Shown in pieces: positions 6,163-20,100 of a stretch of 64,000 nucleotides of DNA (position 1 is the stretch's first letter; each line of letters begins with the position of its first letter). The stretch comes from Paludibacteraceae bacterium. GTDB lineage: Bacteria; Bacteroidota; Bacteroidia; Bacteroidales; Paludibacteraceae. The notes below the pieces were generated by a model. That model saw only the letters and a program-made list of their open reading frames with translations. It made no database searches and had not been told where the DNA came from. The stretch lies in the NCBI GenBank assembly GCA_017471175.1, contig JAFUVS010000014.1, positions 124,001-188,000 on the forward strand, given 5' to 3'. The position numbers and the translations under genes are program-made.

Positions 6163-8187
6163 ATGCACAAGACGGCACGACATATAGTAGGATGGCTGAT
6201 GCTTATCCTTTGCCTTCTGTCCGTCGGGTGCAGCAAGTCTCTTCCGACAACGGAGGAGCGATTGGCGCAAGCCGACCTGCAATTAGAGGAACTGGAAGCC
6301 TGTCTTCAACGCACGCCGTTGTTGGATTCGATTCAGCCTATCACCACGCGCACCGAAGGGGTCTATTTCTATATCTTCAATGCCGGTCAGATGGTCTATT
6401 GGTCGGACAACCGCCTGAACGTGGACAGCGTGGCGCACCCTATTACAAGCGATTGGACAGAGACTGTTTTTCGCAATGCCAAGGGCTGGAGCCGTTGGAA
6501 ACGGATGGGGACGTGGGGTATCTTAGCCGCTGTGCCGGAACAATGGAACGAGGTGGAAGGACAGACCTTGTCGCAAAGTTTCTCCTACCGTCCGCTGATG
6601 GAACAGAAAGAGGCAGAGAAGAACCGTTGGTCGCAGGCACGCCTTCGGGTACGTATCTTCTACATCGTCAGCCTGCTTTTCTTCTTCGGTATCATCGGGT
6701 TAGGCATCGGCTGGATTGTCTATAAGCGCGGGTTCAAGAACCTAAGGATGCACACCAAGTTCCAATACCTGTTTATCTTCCTCTCGTTCGTGACGCTGAT
6801 TTATATCTTCTCCATGTCGGTGAAGTACGTTCGCCGTCACTACGCCCGCCAGCAACAGGAAACGCTGCAAAACAAAAGCCGCTACATCCGTGCTGCCTTG
6901 CAGAGTCTCTACTATTGGGACTATCGCCTCGACCTGAGCAAGACCGATGCGCTGAACACGGACCTCAGGGACATAGCCTTCACCTACGGGGTGGACATAC
7001 ACGTATATGACTTGGAGGGACGATTAGTCGGCAGCAGTACGCCGCAGCTGTTTGAACAAGGGTGGATGTCGCCCTATATAGCTCCCGAAGTTTTCTACGC
7101 CGACCGACATACCTGCACACGCTATGAGCAACTGAGCAACCTGCGCTACTTGGCATCCTATACGGAGTTTGTGAACGGCAGCGAGCTTCCGATAGGCTAT
7201 ATCGGCGTACCCTCCTTCCTTTCGGAAGACGAGATGGCGATGGAGGTGGACGGCTTTTTAGCGCGTCTGCTGCCCGCTTACCTGATAGCCCTTTTCCTTG
7301 CGTTTATCTTCTCGGGCTATGCCTCGTCGCTGCTCATCAAGCCTATCAACCACCTGAGCAAGAACATGCAGCAGTACGAACTGGGACGGACAGGACTGCG
7401 TATAGAGTACGACTACCACGATGAAGTGGGCGACCTCGTGAACCACTACAACGAGATGGTAACGGCGTTGGAGACTGCTTCGCGCCGCTTGGCACGATCG
7501 GAGCGCGAAGGGGCTTGGCGCACGATGGCAAGGCAAGTGGCGCACGAAATAAACAACTCTTTAACGCCGATGAAACTAACCTTGCAGCAACTGCAACGCA
7601 CTCGCGGCACCGACCGCTTTGAGCAGTACTTCGACAAATCGACCCACATGCTCATTGAGCAAATCGACAACCTGAACCACATAGCCGCCTCCTTCTCCTC
7701 GTTCGCCAAGATGCCGGAAGTGACGGTGAGCGAAGTGGACGTGGCAGACAAGTTGGTGCACGTTATCACGCTCATGAACAACAACGAGCAGCATATCCCC
7801 ATCCGCTACGTAGGACCCAACGACGGCATACGCGTCTATGCCGACAAAGACCAGATTCAGCAAGTCTTTACCAATATACTGCGCAACGCGCTGCAAGCCC
7901 TTGAGGAGCGCACCGACGGCGATGTGATTGTGCTACTCAAACAGGAAGAGGACAAGGTGGTTATTTCGTTTTCGGATAACGGCGGCGGAATACCCGAGGA
8001 GGTACGCAGCCGCATTTTTACGCCCAACTTCACCACCAAATCCTACGGAACGGGATTAGGACTTGCCATCGCACGCAATATCGTAGAGGGGTGCGATGGC
8101 AGTATCCGATTCGAGACTTCCGACAAGGGAACGACCTTCTTCGTTACCCTCCATTCAGCCAAAGATAATACCGAAATCAGGGATTAA
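6163..8187 (+). CDS. Membrane sensor histidine kinase, NtrY-like
   Basis: A 674-residue two-component sensor. An N-terminal hydrophobic signal/anchor (residues 9-24, ending VGCSK, possibly a lipobox) precedes a first extracytoplasmic region. Two membrane helices lie near residues 164-188 and 198-220, followed by a second extracytoplasmic sensor region and a third helix near 368-390. HAMP follows, then a HisKA domain with VAHEINNSLTP (phosphorylated His461) and a HATPase_c domain with NILRNALQAL, DNGGGIP and GTGLGLAIARN. The layout resembles NtrY kinases, which usually act on sigma-54-type response regulators. No response regulator is adjacent. The last 11 bases overlap the end of the convergent giant fimbrial gene. 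The signal sensed is unknown. Confidence 0.9.
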   Translation: MHKTARHIVGWLMLILCLLSVGCSKSLPTTEERLAQADLQLEELEACLQRTPLLDSIQPITTRTEGVYFYIFNAGQMVYWSDNRLNVDSVAHPITSDWTETVFRNAKGWSRWKRMGTWGILAAVPEQWNEVEGQTLSQSFSYRPLMEQKEAEKNRWSQARLRVRIFYIVSLLFFFGIIGLGIGWIVYKRGFKNLRMHTKFQYLFIFLSFVTLIYIFSMSVKYVRRHYARQQQETLQNKSRYIRAALQSLYYWDYRLDLSKTDALNTDLRDIAFTYGVDIHVYDLEGRLVGSSTPQLFEQGWMSPYIAPEVFYADRHTCTRYEQLSNLRYLASYTEFVNGSELPIGYIGVPSFLSEDEMAMEVDGFLARLLPAYLIALFLAFIFSGYASSLLIKPINHLSKNMQQYELGRTGLRIEYDYHDEVGDLVNHYNEMVTALETASRRLARSEREGAWRTMARQVAHEINNSLTPMKLTLQQLQRTRGTDRFEQYFDKSTHMLIEQIDNLNHIAASFSSFAKMPEVTVSEVDVADKLVHVITLMNNNEQHIPIRYVGPNDGIRVYADKDQIQQVFTNILRNALQALEERTDGDVIVLLKQEEDKVVISFSDNGGGIPEEVRSRIFTPNFTTKSYGTGLGLAIARNIVEGCDGSIRFETSDKGTTFFVTLHSAKDNTEIRD

Positions 8188-11100
8188 CCACTTTCTGCGA
8201 GAAGTTGTTGATACGAACCACGTAAGACAATCCGCGCAGCAGTTGGGTCGAATACTCAAATCCGTCTGCCACAGCCGAGCATACCAGCATACCCGACGCG
8301 CTATAGACGTAGATACGGTCGCCTTTGTTCAAGCCCTTGATACGCAGGTTACCGCCTGAGGTATAGACATCGTAAGGCGTGGTACTATGATTACCTGCTA
8401 TGGGGAATCGTCCGATACGCACTGCAAAACGGTTGGTATGGTTGCCCGGCTCAATTCGGGTCTGATAATCCTTTTCGAGCAGGTTGGCAACCGTGTTCTC
8501 CTTGTAGTCAATCACCCAAACATAGTCGTACCCCCTAAAGGCTTCGGGTTCGGGCAGGCTGAAGGTATAGAAGTTATCGTCTGAATCGACTTCTGCGGGC
8601 AGGCGTTGCGGCGCATAATTTTTTCCTTCTGCGATGGAAAGACCAAGGCGGATGTCCGTTTCGGTCGGCGCGGAGCCGAGTAGCGAAAGCTGCGCCTTGC
8701 TATCGTCTATGAGGTACATCTGCGAGGCAATGTCGTTGGTGAGCCACTTGATACCATCGCGTCCGTACCTGTAGGTTACACTCTTGTCGGTCGTACTATC
8801 GGGGATGAGCAGCACGCGGTCGCCATCGCCTCGTCTGTTCGCAATGCGCATAATAGGACGCGAGGCACGCTCGTTTCTGCCATAGTAAGGAAGGTGGAAG
8901 ACGAGGTCTTCGTGGTCGCGTGTGGTAGCAGTCTGAAGCAGGAAGCCCGTACCCATCGACATCGAAGAACCGTTGTCCCACGAACGGGTGGCATAGACTT
9001 GGCTGCCGTTGCCGATATACTCGCCGGCACCGTCCATCTGATAGAAGACGTGCGGGATATACATCTGACGCAAGAAATTACCCGCCTGCATAATGGTATC
9101 GGTGCGGTAGTTGCTGACAAGCCACGGCAGACCCTTCATATTCCAACCCATATCCTCCTGTCGCGTGAAATTGAGTTCAGCTCCGTTACCTGCCTGACGA
9201 TGGTCATACTGGGTGAGGGTAACGATCTTGTCTTCCCCGTGTTCGGTATATACATAGTCGCCTAATTGCGAAGCGAATGACGTAAAGCGTAACAGCGCGC
9301 TGGTTGAGGAACCGAAATCCATCAGATAAGCTTCCTGTGCCGACCGATTGAGCGTATCCACTTTCAGCCACAGGGACGAACTGTCGGTATGGAATACGTA
9401 GTCTTTGGCAGAGCGAGCCGCACCCGAATAAATATAGGTGGAGAAGGGCGCGGGATTGAGTGTCTGATGCAGGCTGTCGGTCGAAGTACTATGGGTAGCA
9501 GTGAGGATATTAGCCACATTGTAGGCAAAGGGCCAAGCCGTCATTGAATAACGCTGATTGGCGAATTGTTTCTCGGCTGCCAAATAGTTGATCTGCACAT
9601 CGTAGCCGTTGCCATAGAACGAAGCACCGGGCTTGACGAGCATAAAACCGGGACGGAAGATGATGGGGTCGCCCTTCAGGTCAATGAAGTCGCCCGATTG
9701 GGCATACGCCATCGTCAGCGCACTGCTATCCATCAGGTAGGTCACCGAACCGGCATGCGGGTACTTGTTGCCGCCGTAATTATCCGTGAACGACACTTTC
9801 TTATCCTCGTCGGAAGCCGACATAATGGCGGCAGGTGTCAGTATCGGGTTGGTGCGAGCAGTGATTTCCACCACCGTATTCGGCTCGATGCGCCACGTCT
9901 CGAATGCGCCCTTATCCAACTGACCGCCCAAGAGACGGGGGTTGCCGAGCAGGTCACGATCGCGATGGATATTGATGATGTCGTCGGCTATATAGGCGTT
10001 GAAAGCCGTCAGCAAGGTGGTTCCGCCGTTGATATGCTTGCTCTGTTCGTGCAGTTGGTATGCGAGAGCAGGCGTGCGGGTGAGGAAATCGGGCAGCGTA
10101 TAGGCATTGCGCGGCGTAAGATATGTAGCGAAGCAACCCATTACCGAATCCTTGGCGTTGAGAGCAATGTTATTGAGAGCCGCTCCTGTTGCCGCATTAC
10201 TTAAGTCAAGCGGCTTATCGCCGGAGCGCGCAGCCACGATGGTATTATTCAGCGCCAAGCCGCCTGCGCCGAGGCGAACCACAGCCGCTGCCGTATCGGC
10301 ATAGAAGAGCGAGTTGTAGAGCAAGCCGCGACGTATATCTGCCACGGGGGCATCCGCCACATTAAGGTCGGTAAAGAGGCAGTTGCGCACCGCCGTATGG
10401 ACGTTATCAAGCACCACGGGCGAGGCGGTCCGCTGTGTACCGTTACCGCCAAAGACGAATCCGTCCAAAAGGAAGCCGGTAGTATAATCCGCATCGCCTG
10501 CCACAGAGAGCGAATGGAGTCGTGATGGAGTGGCAGCAGGGGATGCCACGCCATTAGTAACGGCACGCACGTAATTGACATAACGTTGGCACTCGGCGTT
10601 AGTAAACTGATTGGTCTCTTCGTCAATGAAAGCCGTATCGATGAAGTTGGTCGGCAGGCTGCCATAGACGCTTACGCCATCGCGCGCCACGAGGTCGGTC
10701 TGCTCATCGCTGTCGAACGAGCCTTTGACGAAGACGTAGGCTTTTCTCGTTTCGCGGTCGGCATCGCGGTTGAGGTAGGTATAGACGGCTGCCACATCCA
10801 AAGCGGTTTGCAGTTGTCCTTGCCCGAAGGGCGACTGCCACGACGCGCCGTTACCTGCCATAGCGGCGGGAAGCGTAGGCTGAACGTACAATATGCGTTG
10901 CAGCACGGCACGACATTCGTATGCACCTCTCTCCATTCCTACGCCAAAGAGACGCGCTTTGGAGGAGAGGTCTAAATCCGCCGCTAACGAACCGATAGAA
11001 GCGGCCTTAAAGCCATTCGAGCGTTTCCAGAAAGCGTTGTGGGTCAAGGCTGTTGTGTCAGGATACTGACGGAAGAAGACCCTACTGCGATAGAGTGCGG

Positions 11101-14100
11101 TATCCGCTCGGTTCATGGTAGCTACGGCGGGGTTGAGGTGGAAATCGCGCGCCCGACGCTCCTCGGACGTAACGGCACCTATAATAGGATTGGCAAAACA
11201 CGGACCCACAAAGACATCGGCATTGATGGTAGAGAGCGAGTCGTTATGATAAGTGTCGTCGCCGGAACGGAAGCAGCCCCATACGGCATTGTGAGTCATA
11301 CGGTCGACTATACCTACGCGGTCACGATTAGCGGCACGGTCCCATATATCGTCGTGAAGTTGCAGCTGTGTGGTGGTGTCGTTAGCGAGGTCGTCCAACC
11401 AAATCAGGGAGTTGTGCACCTCGCTGTTGTCCGACTCAAGTACGATATGCCCATCGTTGAGGGCGAAGGTCGAATTGACAATCACTACATCGTTAGGGGT
11501 ACGGGCAAGGTCGTTTTCGCCGGTTACGACATCGTAGCGTTTGGCATAGACAGGTGCACCCGCATTGGAGTGGAAAAGCGAATTGACGATGAGCGATGAG
11601 CCGCCGCCGTGGTCAATACGCACGGTGGACGAACGCTCAAGCAGGTCTTCGGTGCGCTCGCCGTTATCCATAAAGACGCAGTTGGAGATGGTCAGTTTGG
11701 GTACCGTTACCATACTGCCATCCACCAAAGCGGAGTCGGGGTGCAGGGTTAGGTTGATATCGGGCGTATAAACTCCGCCTTCATCTTCGTATTGCCGTTG
11801 CCAGCGGTAGTAGATAGCGGCACCGCCCTTGAGGTTCATCAGACCGCCAATGTCTGTTCCGACATCGGCACGCACATCCTTCTTGGAGTAGGGATTGATA
11901 AAGGTGATACCGTCGAAGGTAACGGGTACGACCACGCTGTCGCGTGAGGTGAAGTTGCCCAACCAGTTGGCTTGCACTTTCTGGCGCGTCATATCTTCGA
12001 TGACGAAGAGTTGGTTAAGTTGGTTGCGGTTGCCGGCATCGGGCATCTCAATGATGGTAGGATGCGCCACGGGGTCACGCTCCTTGTGCTTGGAGTCATA
12101 ACTATAGCCGCCGAGGAAAGTGATGCTCGGCACGGCATAATCTACGTCCGCCAATGCGCTGTCAGGCAATAGCGGCGAGAGCGAATTGGAGGTGATGACA
12201 AAGGCACGGCGGTTGTCCAATACGTTGGACGGCGCAAAACGGTCTTCTTCATCGCCGAGGAAGCAGATATACTTGTCGTGGTTATTGTGGGACGACATCA
12301 GCACATCGATGGCACGCTGCAGGTCGGTGGTGGGTGTTTCCCACGTCAGACCGGTCTGGTTGCGTCCCTTGGCTTTGGTGGCTACCCACATTGTATCGAT
12401 TTCGTTGCCCTTGATGTCCAACTGAACGTACTGGTACTCATAGATACCGTGGTCGATATAGACATCGCTTACGTTAAGGCGCGGGTTGGTGGAAATACGT
12501 AGCATATTGCCGACCTCTTCCGAGTCATCGGTGCTGCGGGTATATTCCATATAGCGTTGCGTACCGATCGGGATACGCGGTGTAGTCAGTCCCTCCACGG
12601 ACGAACGTTTCGCCAAAAGGTTGTAAAGGGCGGTTTCGTCCTGCTCCGTTACACCGTCAAAAGTAGCATTAGGCAAGCCATATACGGGCCTAACGGCATC
12701 CTGGAGATTGGTATCTGGATTGACGGCTTTAGCAGCTTCCAGTGCCTTTTCCTGGGTTTTGAACTGCTCCGCGCCGGTATAGCGGGTGATATAATGGGCT
12801 ACCGCGCGCGATACTTTCTGTTTGAGATGTCCCCACCCCATATCAGTGGTCAGGTTCATACGCCCGAGCAGCCAGTCGGCGTTCTGCATATAGCCTTCTA
12901 GACCCGGCACGGAAGAAGGCTGCTTGAAGTTCGGTCCGTCGGCGGCATTATTAAGCCGGTTGATAAGTACGTTGTTATTGCCGTGAACATAGGTAAAGAG
13001 GTCTGAATAATCGTCCACCCAGTCGCCGTTATCGTCCTGCTTGAGTTTGACTGCCCTTCCGCGCGGGTCGGCAAAGGCACGTTGCTCAGCCTCGGTCATA
13101 AGGTAGCCCTCGCTCGTGGGGCGCATACCGGTCGGACCGAAGGTCTTTCGGTAGGAGCAGAAATAGAGACCTTCCATCTTGTCTGCCTGCAAACGCAGTT
13201 CCTGCAACTTGTCGGTTACCACCACGTTGAATGTATCGTAGTCGGCAGCGTAGTAGTTGTAGAGGCTGTCGTACTCATGGAAGAGCCGCTCATAGGTCTT
13301 CATCTGTTCAGCATCGTAGTGGAAAACTTTGGCACGAGAGGCTTTATACTTGGTATTGAAGGCGTTAATTTGTTCTGCCGAAGGGGCTTCTACACTTTCA
13401 AACTCATCAATACTCTCTACGTTGAATACCTCATTCCCCCAGAAGATGCTGTTGAAAGCAAACTGCTTGTCATCGGCTGAAGCGTATTGGTCGTTGGTCA
13501 GGAAGTTGTAGATGGAAGGATATGCCACCGCCTTATTGCGCATAAAGTGGCAGTTGGCTACACGCATCTTCGAGTCGGCAGCCACCGACAGCACGCCGCC
13601 GAAACCTTGACGGGCATCCGCATCTGGGATATACTCTTTGCCCGTAACGGTAATAGGATAGAGTCCCCGACAGGCTTCGTTGTTGTCAAAGAGGGTATTG
13701 ACCACACCGCAGTAGGCGTTGGTGGCTATACAGCCGCCAGCTGTCCACGGGATATACTTTTGGTCACGCTTGGTCATCGGCCCTTGCGAGTAGTTCTGCA
13801 TAAAGTGCGAACTATACACGCTAATCGAACCGTTGGAGTACAATGCACCGCCGTTGCCCGCCATATTGTTGCTGAACTGGCAGTTGCGCACCACCAACGG
13901 AATGTTGTACTTGGCAGGATCGGTTACGTTAGGCACGTCCTCGTTCTCAGGGTCGTTGAAATCCTTGGTCCAGTTACCGTCCACTAAAATACCGCCGCCA
14001 CGGAAATAGGTCTTGGTGGTGAAGGGATGGTGAACGGCATCAAGCGAGTCGATACGGTTGGCATATCCGCCCGTGATATTGATACCATCCAATATGATAG

Positions 14101-17100
14101 CGCGTGCTGCCACCGAGGCGGCGCACTCCTCATAGAAATGGTCGGCATCGGTCGTCTGAATCGGATTGGAGAAGATTTTTTCGCCGTTCCGCCAGTTGGC
14201 ATTCGGGTTATTAGTACGGTACTTGTAGGGTTGCGGACCGATATAAGCCGAGTCGGCGTGAACGGTAATGATATGATAGACGTGGGTATAATCCTCACCC
14301 GACACCACGTTACCCGACAGGATGGTCTGCCGCTCAAACTCCCACGGCTCGATGACAGAGTTGAGGTTGTAGTCGCTCATAGGACGATGGTCGGCATCGC
14401 ATCGGCTGATGTCGGTGGCTGTGGCGTAATCAAGCACATAGCCTGTTCCCGGAATGACTACGTTATTGCCATTCCCTACCACAGTGTTGGTATATTTGTC
14501 TTCATAGCCCGCTTGGCAGTACTTATGGTTAGGCAGTTGCGAGTTCACGCCGCCCACCACCGTAGTAGCCTCCGGGATGAGGAACGTATTGGTACGCACC
14601 TCCGTCTGCTCGCCATAGGGGTTGTGGTAGGGGTAGAATGTACCGCGCTCCACATAAACCTCAAAGCGGGCGTTGCGGTATTTAGCAGGGTTCATCTTGC
14701 GGGCGGCTATGATGTAGTCGAACGCATCGCCGAGACGGTGGAAGGGATTGAGCATACACGAACCTAACTGACGATACATCAGCGATATACTATCTGTTCG
14801 GGTATTATCCTGCAAGGTACGTGCCGCCACGGGGTCAAGCAGTTCGGTGTGCATCACGTAGAGGCGACGCATCACGTAGCGTTCATCCACATTGATTTCA
14901 AAGTTCTTGTTCAATGCGCGCGCACCGATTTCGATAAAGTCGTTGTTCTTGACTACGAGCGTGTCTTCGCCCCACTTGAAACCGCGCTCCACGTGCGGCA
15001 CGGTCCAACGCGTGCGATTCACACCGGCAATGTCTATCGTGTCAAGCGTGGTGTACTTGCTTCTTGCCTTGTTCCACTCCGAGTAGGTCATACCGGCACG
15101 CGAGAGAGTGGACGACATCTCCACCGGATAGTAGAGAACGGCATCAAAGGGGTCTTGGCGATCCCAGCGGACACCTTCTGTTTCGCGCGGAGAAAGCTCG
15201 ACGTTGCCTTGTCCTTCTACGCGGCGCGACTCAATGGCGCAGAAACTGAACGGATAGCCGGAGGCGGCATCGGTGCGGTTGAAACTGCCGGAAACATTAG
15301 CAAAATCGTTGGCGGCGTTATTCCAAATGACGGTAGAGGATACGCGGGCATAGGTATTGCTGAACCACATACCGCCTGCCGTTGTGCTGGCGTTGTTCTC
15401 GCAGATGGTGGTAGCGAAGACGTGGGCGAGCGAATCGGGGTCGCTCGGTGCTTCGATATACATACCGCCGCCCATATCGGCTGTGTTGTTGCGCAGGATA
15501 GTACCGCTGACTAATGCGCCGGGCTTAAGATACAGACCGCCGCCTTGTCCTTTGGCTTCGTTGTTCTGCACCACGCAGTTGCTGATATGCGCATAACTCG
15601 GTACAACAGCCGCCCCCCCCATACGGTCGTCCTCGTCGGGCGAGTTGGCAAGTCCGTCCTCAATGAACAAGCCGTCCACCACGGCACGATGTGCTTCAGC
15701 ATCGGACAGAGCAGAGAAAGCAGCCAGTTGGTTGCCCTCGCCAATCATCAATTCGTTGGTCTCGAACAGGTCATCGGTGAACGTAACGACATGGAAGCAG
15801 TTACCTTCTGCGCCGGTGATGGACGTAATCTGACCCGACAATACGGTGCGGAACGTCAGCGGGTCGCGCTCATCCACGATGCGTGCGCCTGTGGTGCCTG
15901 CCGCTACCACGTTGCCCGAAGCGTCCTCATAGTGGTAGTAATCGCTCGTATAACCACCCTTCAGCTGCACGCCGTGCGGGATGATAAAGGAGTAGTCAAG
16001 CGTATTGTCGGTATAGTGCGCCGTGCCGTGCTTAACCGAGCGGGTCGGCGTATAGTAGGCGGCATAGTCTTGACTCCGAGTAGCGTTGGTGCTATCGCCC
16101 TCCAAGCGCACTTCCACCGTCCAGTACTTATTCGGTTCGTCCGCCACGAAGGGATCGACCTTCGTTTTTCCTTCGACAAGGGTAGCCCCGTGGTTGTAGC
16201 TCTCGTCGGTCATCAGCGCGTACTTGTAACGTCCTGCGGCATCCAACACTTTCTGCAGTTTCTGACGGCAGGCTGCGTTCTCGGGCGAGCGGGCAGATGC
16301 GTCACCACCCGGGGAGTCGAAACTGACATAATAAATCGCCTTACCGGGATGGCTGGTGGTGTCGGGACGGATGGCAAAGGCGGCATCGAACTCGTACGCA
16401 CCGATATCTACCTGGCAGTCCTGTACACGCTTGGCGTACACAACATCGTTCGCCGGTAGTTCAACGCCGGCTACAGCAGCGCGGTATTCCGCACGTTTTG
16501 CTTCCGAGATAGCACTTGTAGAGGCCTTTGCTAATGCTTCTTCCAGCGTTCCTGCAAAATCTTCTGTACCACTATTCACACAATGAATACCCTCTACCTG
16601 ACGCAAGGCGAAGTTATTATTCGTCTTTGCGTTACCGGTATAAGTTCCACTACCATCCACATCATCACCGAAAGGCGTAGTGTTTGCGGAAGCTGCTTGA
16701 CCGTTATGGAACGCATTGCCCACACCGAAGTTTCCAGAACCGGTAGTCGAGATAGCGTGGGTGATAGCGTTTTTTGTAATGGCATCGGTAGATTGAATAT
16801 AGCAGTTCAAGAACGGAGCATAGTCCGAATTATCCGTCATATCGACCGCCAGACCGTTGTTGCCGTACAGAATAGAGTTGGCAATCAAGATAGACGATGC
16901 GGCACCGGATGCTATACGCAAACCACCTACTTTCTTATTACCCGACTTGCTATTAGCACACTCACCGTAGTTATAGGCTACCGTGTTGTTATAGAACTTA
17001 CCGACACACAGACCCAAACCGCCTCCGAAACCATGGGCGTAGTTATTGGCAATCAGGGTATTGAAACAGGTTCCTTCGTACATGAACAGACCACCGGCAA

Positions 17101-20100
17101 ACTCCTGCTCCTGAGTCATCTGAGTACCCTTGGTAGAGACATTATTGAGGATAAAGCAGTTCTCGATGGTGGAGTTGGAACCGTCACAGAACACACCGCC
17201 GCCTTTCATACACATAGCACCTGCCCAGTTATCCGTGACGATACAGTTCGCCAGATGGCCGCCCTCGTACATGTTTACACCGGCACCACCACCGTGCGCC
17301 AAGCACTGGTCGTAAATAAAGCCGTGGCGGATAGTGAATCCATCCCAGTTAGCCTCGTTATACTCTTTGTAATTAGGATCTTGATGGCGTCCGTTAATCG
17401 TTCCTCCTGTTTTTGAGTTGGATTTACGACTTTCTTTGATCACACGCTCAAAGTGTGCCAAAGCGTCTCCTAATTGGCCTGCTCCTCGTTTCTTTGGATC
17501 CCCCAAACCCGATCCATATACTGGATTAGTCACATCCGGCATCGTTAGTACACGTTTACGTAGAGTGGTACGGGAAACATTTCTCCAATTGGTATCTTTC
17601 GAAGGAGTCACCTTCATACTCGTACCCGATGACTCATCGTGTGTGGTTGTGTGATCCAAAACATATTCTCCAGCTGTAGGATCACCTATCTCGTATAAGT
17701 GCACATTTGCCATGTACACTTTTCGAGTATTAGCAGCATTATTCCATGTGGGGTTCTGGTTCCCGGGAGCAGACATCAAACGGATTATCAAGTCGCCCTC
17801 TATCGGTTGCTCAAAATTAAAAATGTATTGTCTTAGTTTATCACCATTACAGAATATTTCTCGAGATACCTTTTGTGTTCCCTCTGCATCAATAATATAG
17901 AATGTAATACGGGTATTTTCTTCTGTTGGAGCATTCGTATAATACGCGCCCAAATCTATTTCCAATTGATAACTTCCAGCAGGTACGTGTTTCATAGTTT
18001 GCCATGCGCTCATGTTTTTCATATAGCCGCTCAAAGCCATACCGCGAGGCACGGTGCCTATTTTTGTACCACTGGCATCTAATACATCTTTATTTCCGTC
18101 GAATTTGAAAGAACTGAAATCAATATTACCGCTCAGGTCCTCATAGACCAATTCCCATCCTTGGTTATTATTCATAGCCGGATCTTTCCAACTCGGGCCA
18201 AAATAGGCATATACCACATGATCTCCGGAAGCCCAAGTCTGGCCTCCGAACACTTCATCACCGGCTACAAAATAATTGGCAGTTGTACCGCTCTTGTCGA
18301 TTTTATGCCGTTGTCCCCAAACGTTTGAGCCACCTCCTAACATATCCGGATAACGGATATAGGTGTCAGACACATCTGTTTTACCGGTTGCTTCCCAGCG
18401 ATAGTAGTTATCTGTAAAATGGGTAAGGGTATCGTCAATATATTTCGTAAACTGCCATTTGATAGAGGGGCCATTGTCGTAGAACTTTATGGCAGCTGGG
18501 GTAATCTCAGTATTGCTTTTCTTCGGGTTGTCATCCGATATCTGCAGGATTGTTTCATAGTCCCCTGGATCGAGGTCTTTGTTCTCCTTAGACTTAGGAA
18601 TCGCCACTACATTGGACATCAAAGCGCGACGTTCGTTCATACCCGGTGCTTGGAACTTTCCTGCCGGGAAACCACCTAATACCGTTACCGAGTCACGCAT
18701 TACAAATCCCTTATAATCCGTATATTTACCGGCTCCGACCCATACCTGCACAGAGTCTTCGTGCAGCGTCTTATTGAGCATGGAGGCTTGTTCAACCGCA
18801 TATTGCAGACCGCTGACGTAGTTCTCTTTACGCTCATTACGGATAATAATCTGGCCGCTATTAACAGCTTTTGTGGCATTCGAATTATCAAACGTAGTGA
18901 TAGCCGAATTATTATCGTCCATTGGGCTGAAATTATCCGTGGCGCGGAAGACGGCACGCGATGCACCGGACATCTCACCATAGGGATAGTCAGCATTCAC
19001 AGCTAAAGATGGATCATATCCATCCCAGAAAATACCATCCGTGTACCAATTACCAGTTGTCGTTTTGGTGCTCGGAGTACCAGTACTAACAGTATCTGTA
19101 CGGTCGTTATCGCCGCCTTGGTAGATATTACGCTCCATGGAGGTAGTAGTGCTGCGCGTTTTTTCTTGGCTCATCGTATATTCATACTTTCGCGCGTATC
19201 CTCCGCAGTACCGAGTATCGGTAGTGAGGACGGGCTCGCCGGTAGATTGGTTGATGAGTCGTGCACCGGAAGCTATATCCACGGAGTCGCCGTCGGCAGC
19301 GGGAGCATTATAGAGCCTATAGACGGTATTGCCTGCAATGGCGTTGCTCCATGAGGAGCCGTCGCGCTTGCCGGCGCCGTCAGGCGTAACGTAGAGGATT
19401 GCACCGGCAACGGGCAGGTCGGCACACTCGATGGCTCCTATGTCGGCAACACCGCCTCGGTCGCGCACACAATTGTCGGTACGGTCGTAGTTCTCAGGTG
19501 CGGGGTACTGCGAACCGGCAGCATTGACGCAAGGGTTGGTGGTCAGCGGTGCATACGACACAATACCGCCGTACAAGGGGCGGTCACCATTGATAGACGT
19601 ACCTACGTTACGCGACGGATTGATAAAAGACGGATAGGTGGGCGCATTGCGATCGGTACGGGTGAAAATAGCCTTGTTGTTCTTCTCAGAGGGCAGCGGC
19701 GTTAGCAACGAATTGCCGAATGTGGTACCCTGCCAGTTCTCCGGCAAGAAGTCTGAAGGGATATTATATGCAAAATTCGGATTAAAGAAGCCATACGGCT
19801 GAAGCGTGTCCCGCAGTTGCAGACGCAAGTCCTTGTCGAACATATTGTATTCGCCAAACACGTAGTCCTGCCCGTCGGGGAATACCGACATCACGCTGTC
19901 TGCCGCACCCAATTCACCTCGGTCATCAATCGGCTTCTCGCCGTTGCAGAAAACGATGGAGTTATTGACGCGTATAAAGCCGTGAAAACCGTGGTTATTG
20001 TGCTCGGGGTGCTGACACATAATCTGCTGGTTCGTATCCGTTGTCTTGTCGTCCGCCTTGAAGGGATAGCCCACGTTATTCACTATGTCACAATGCTCCA

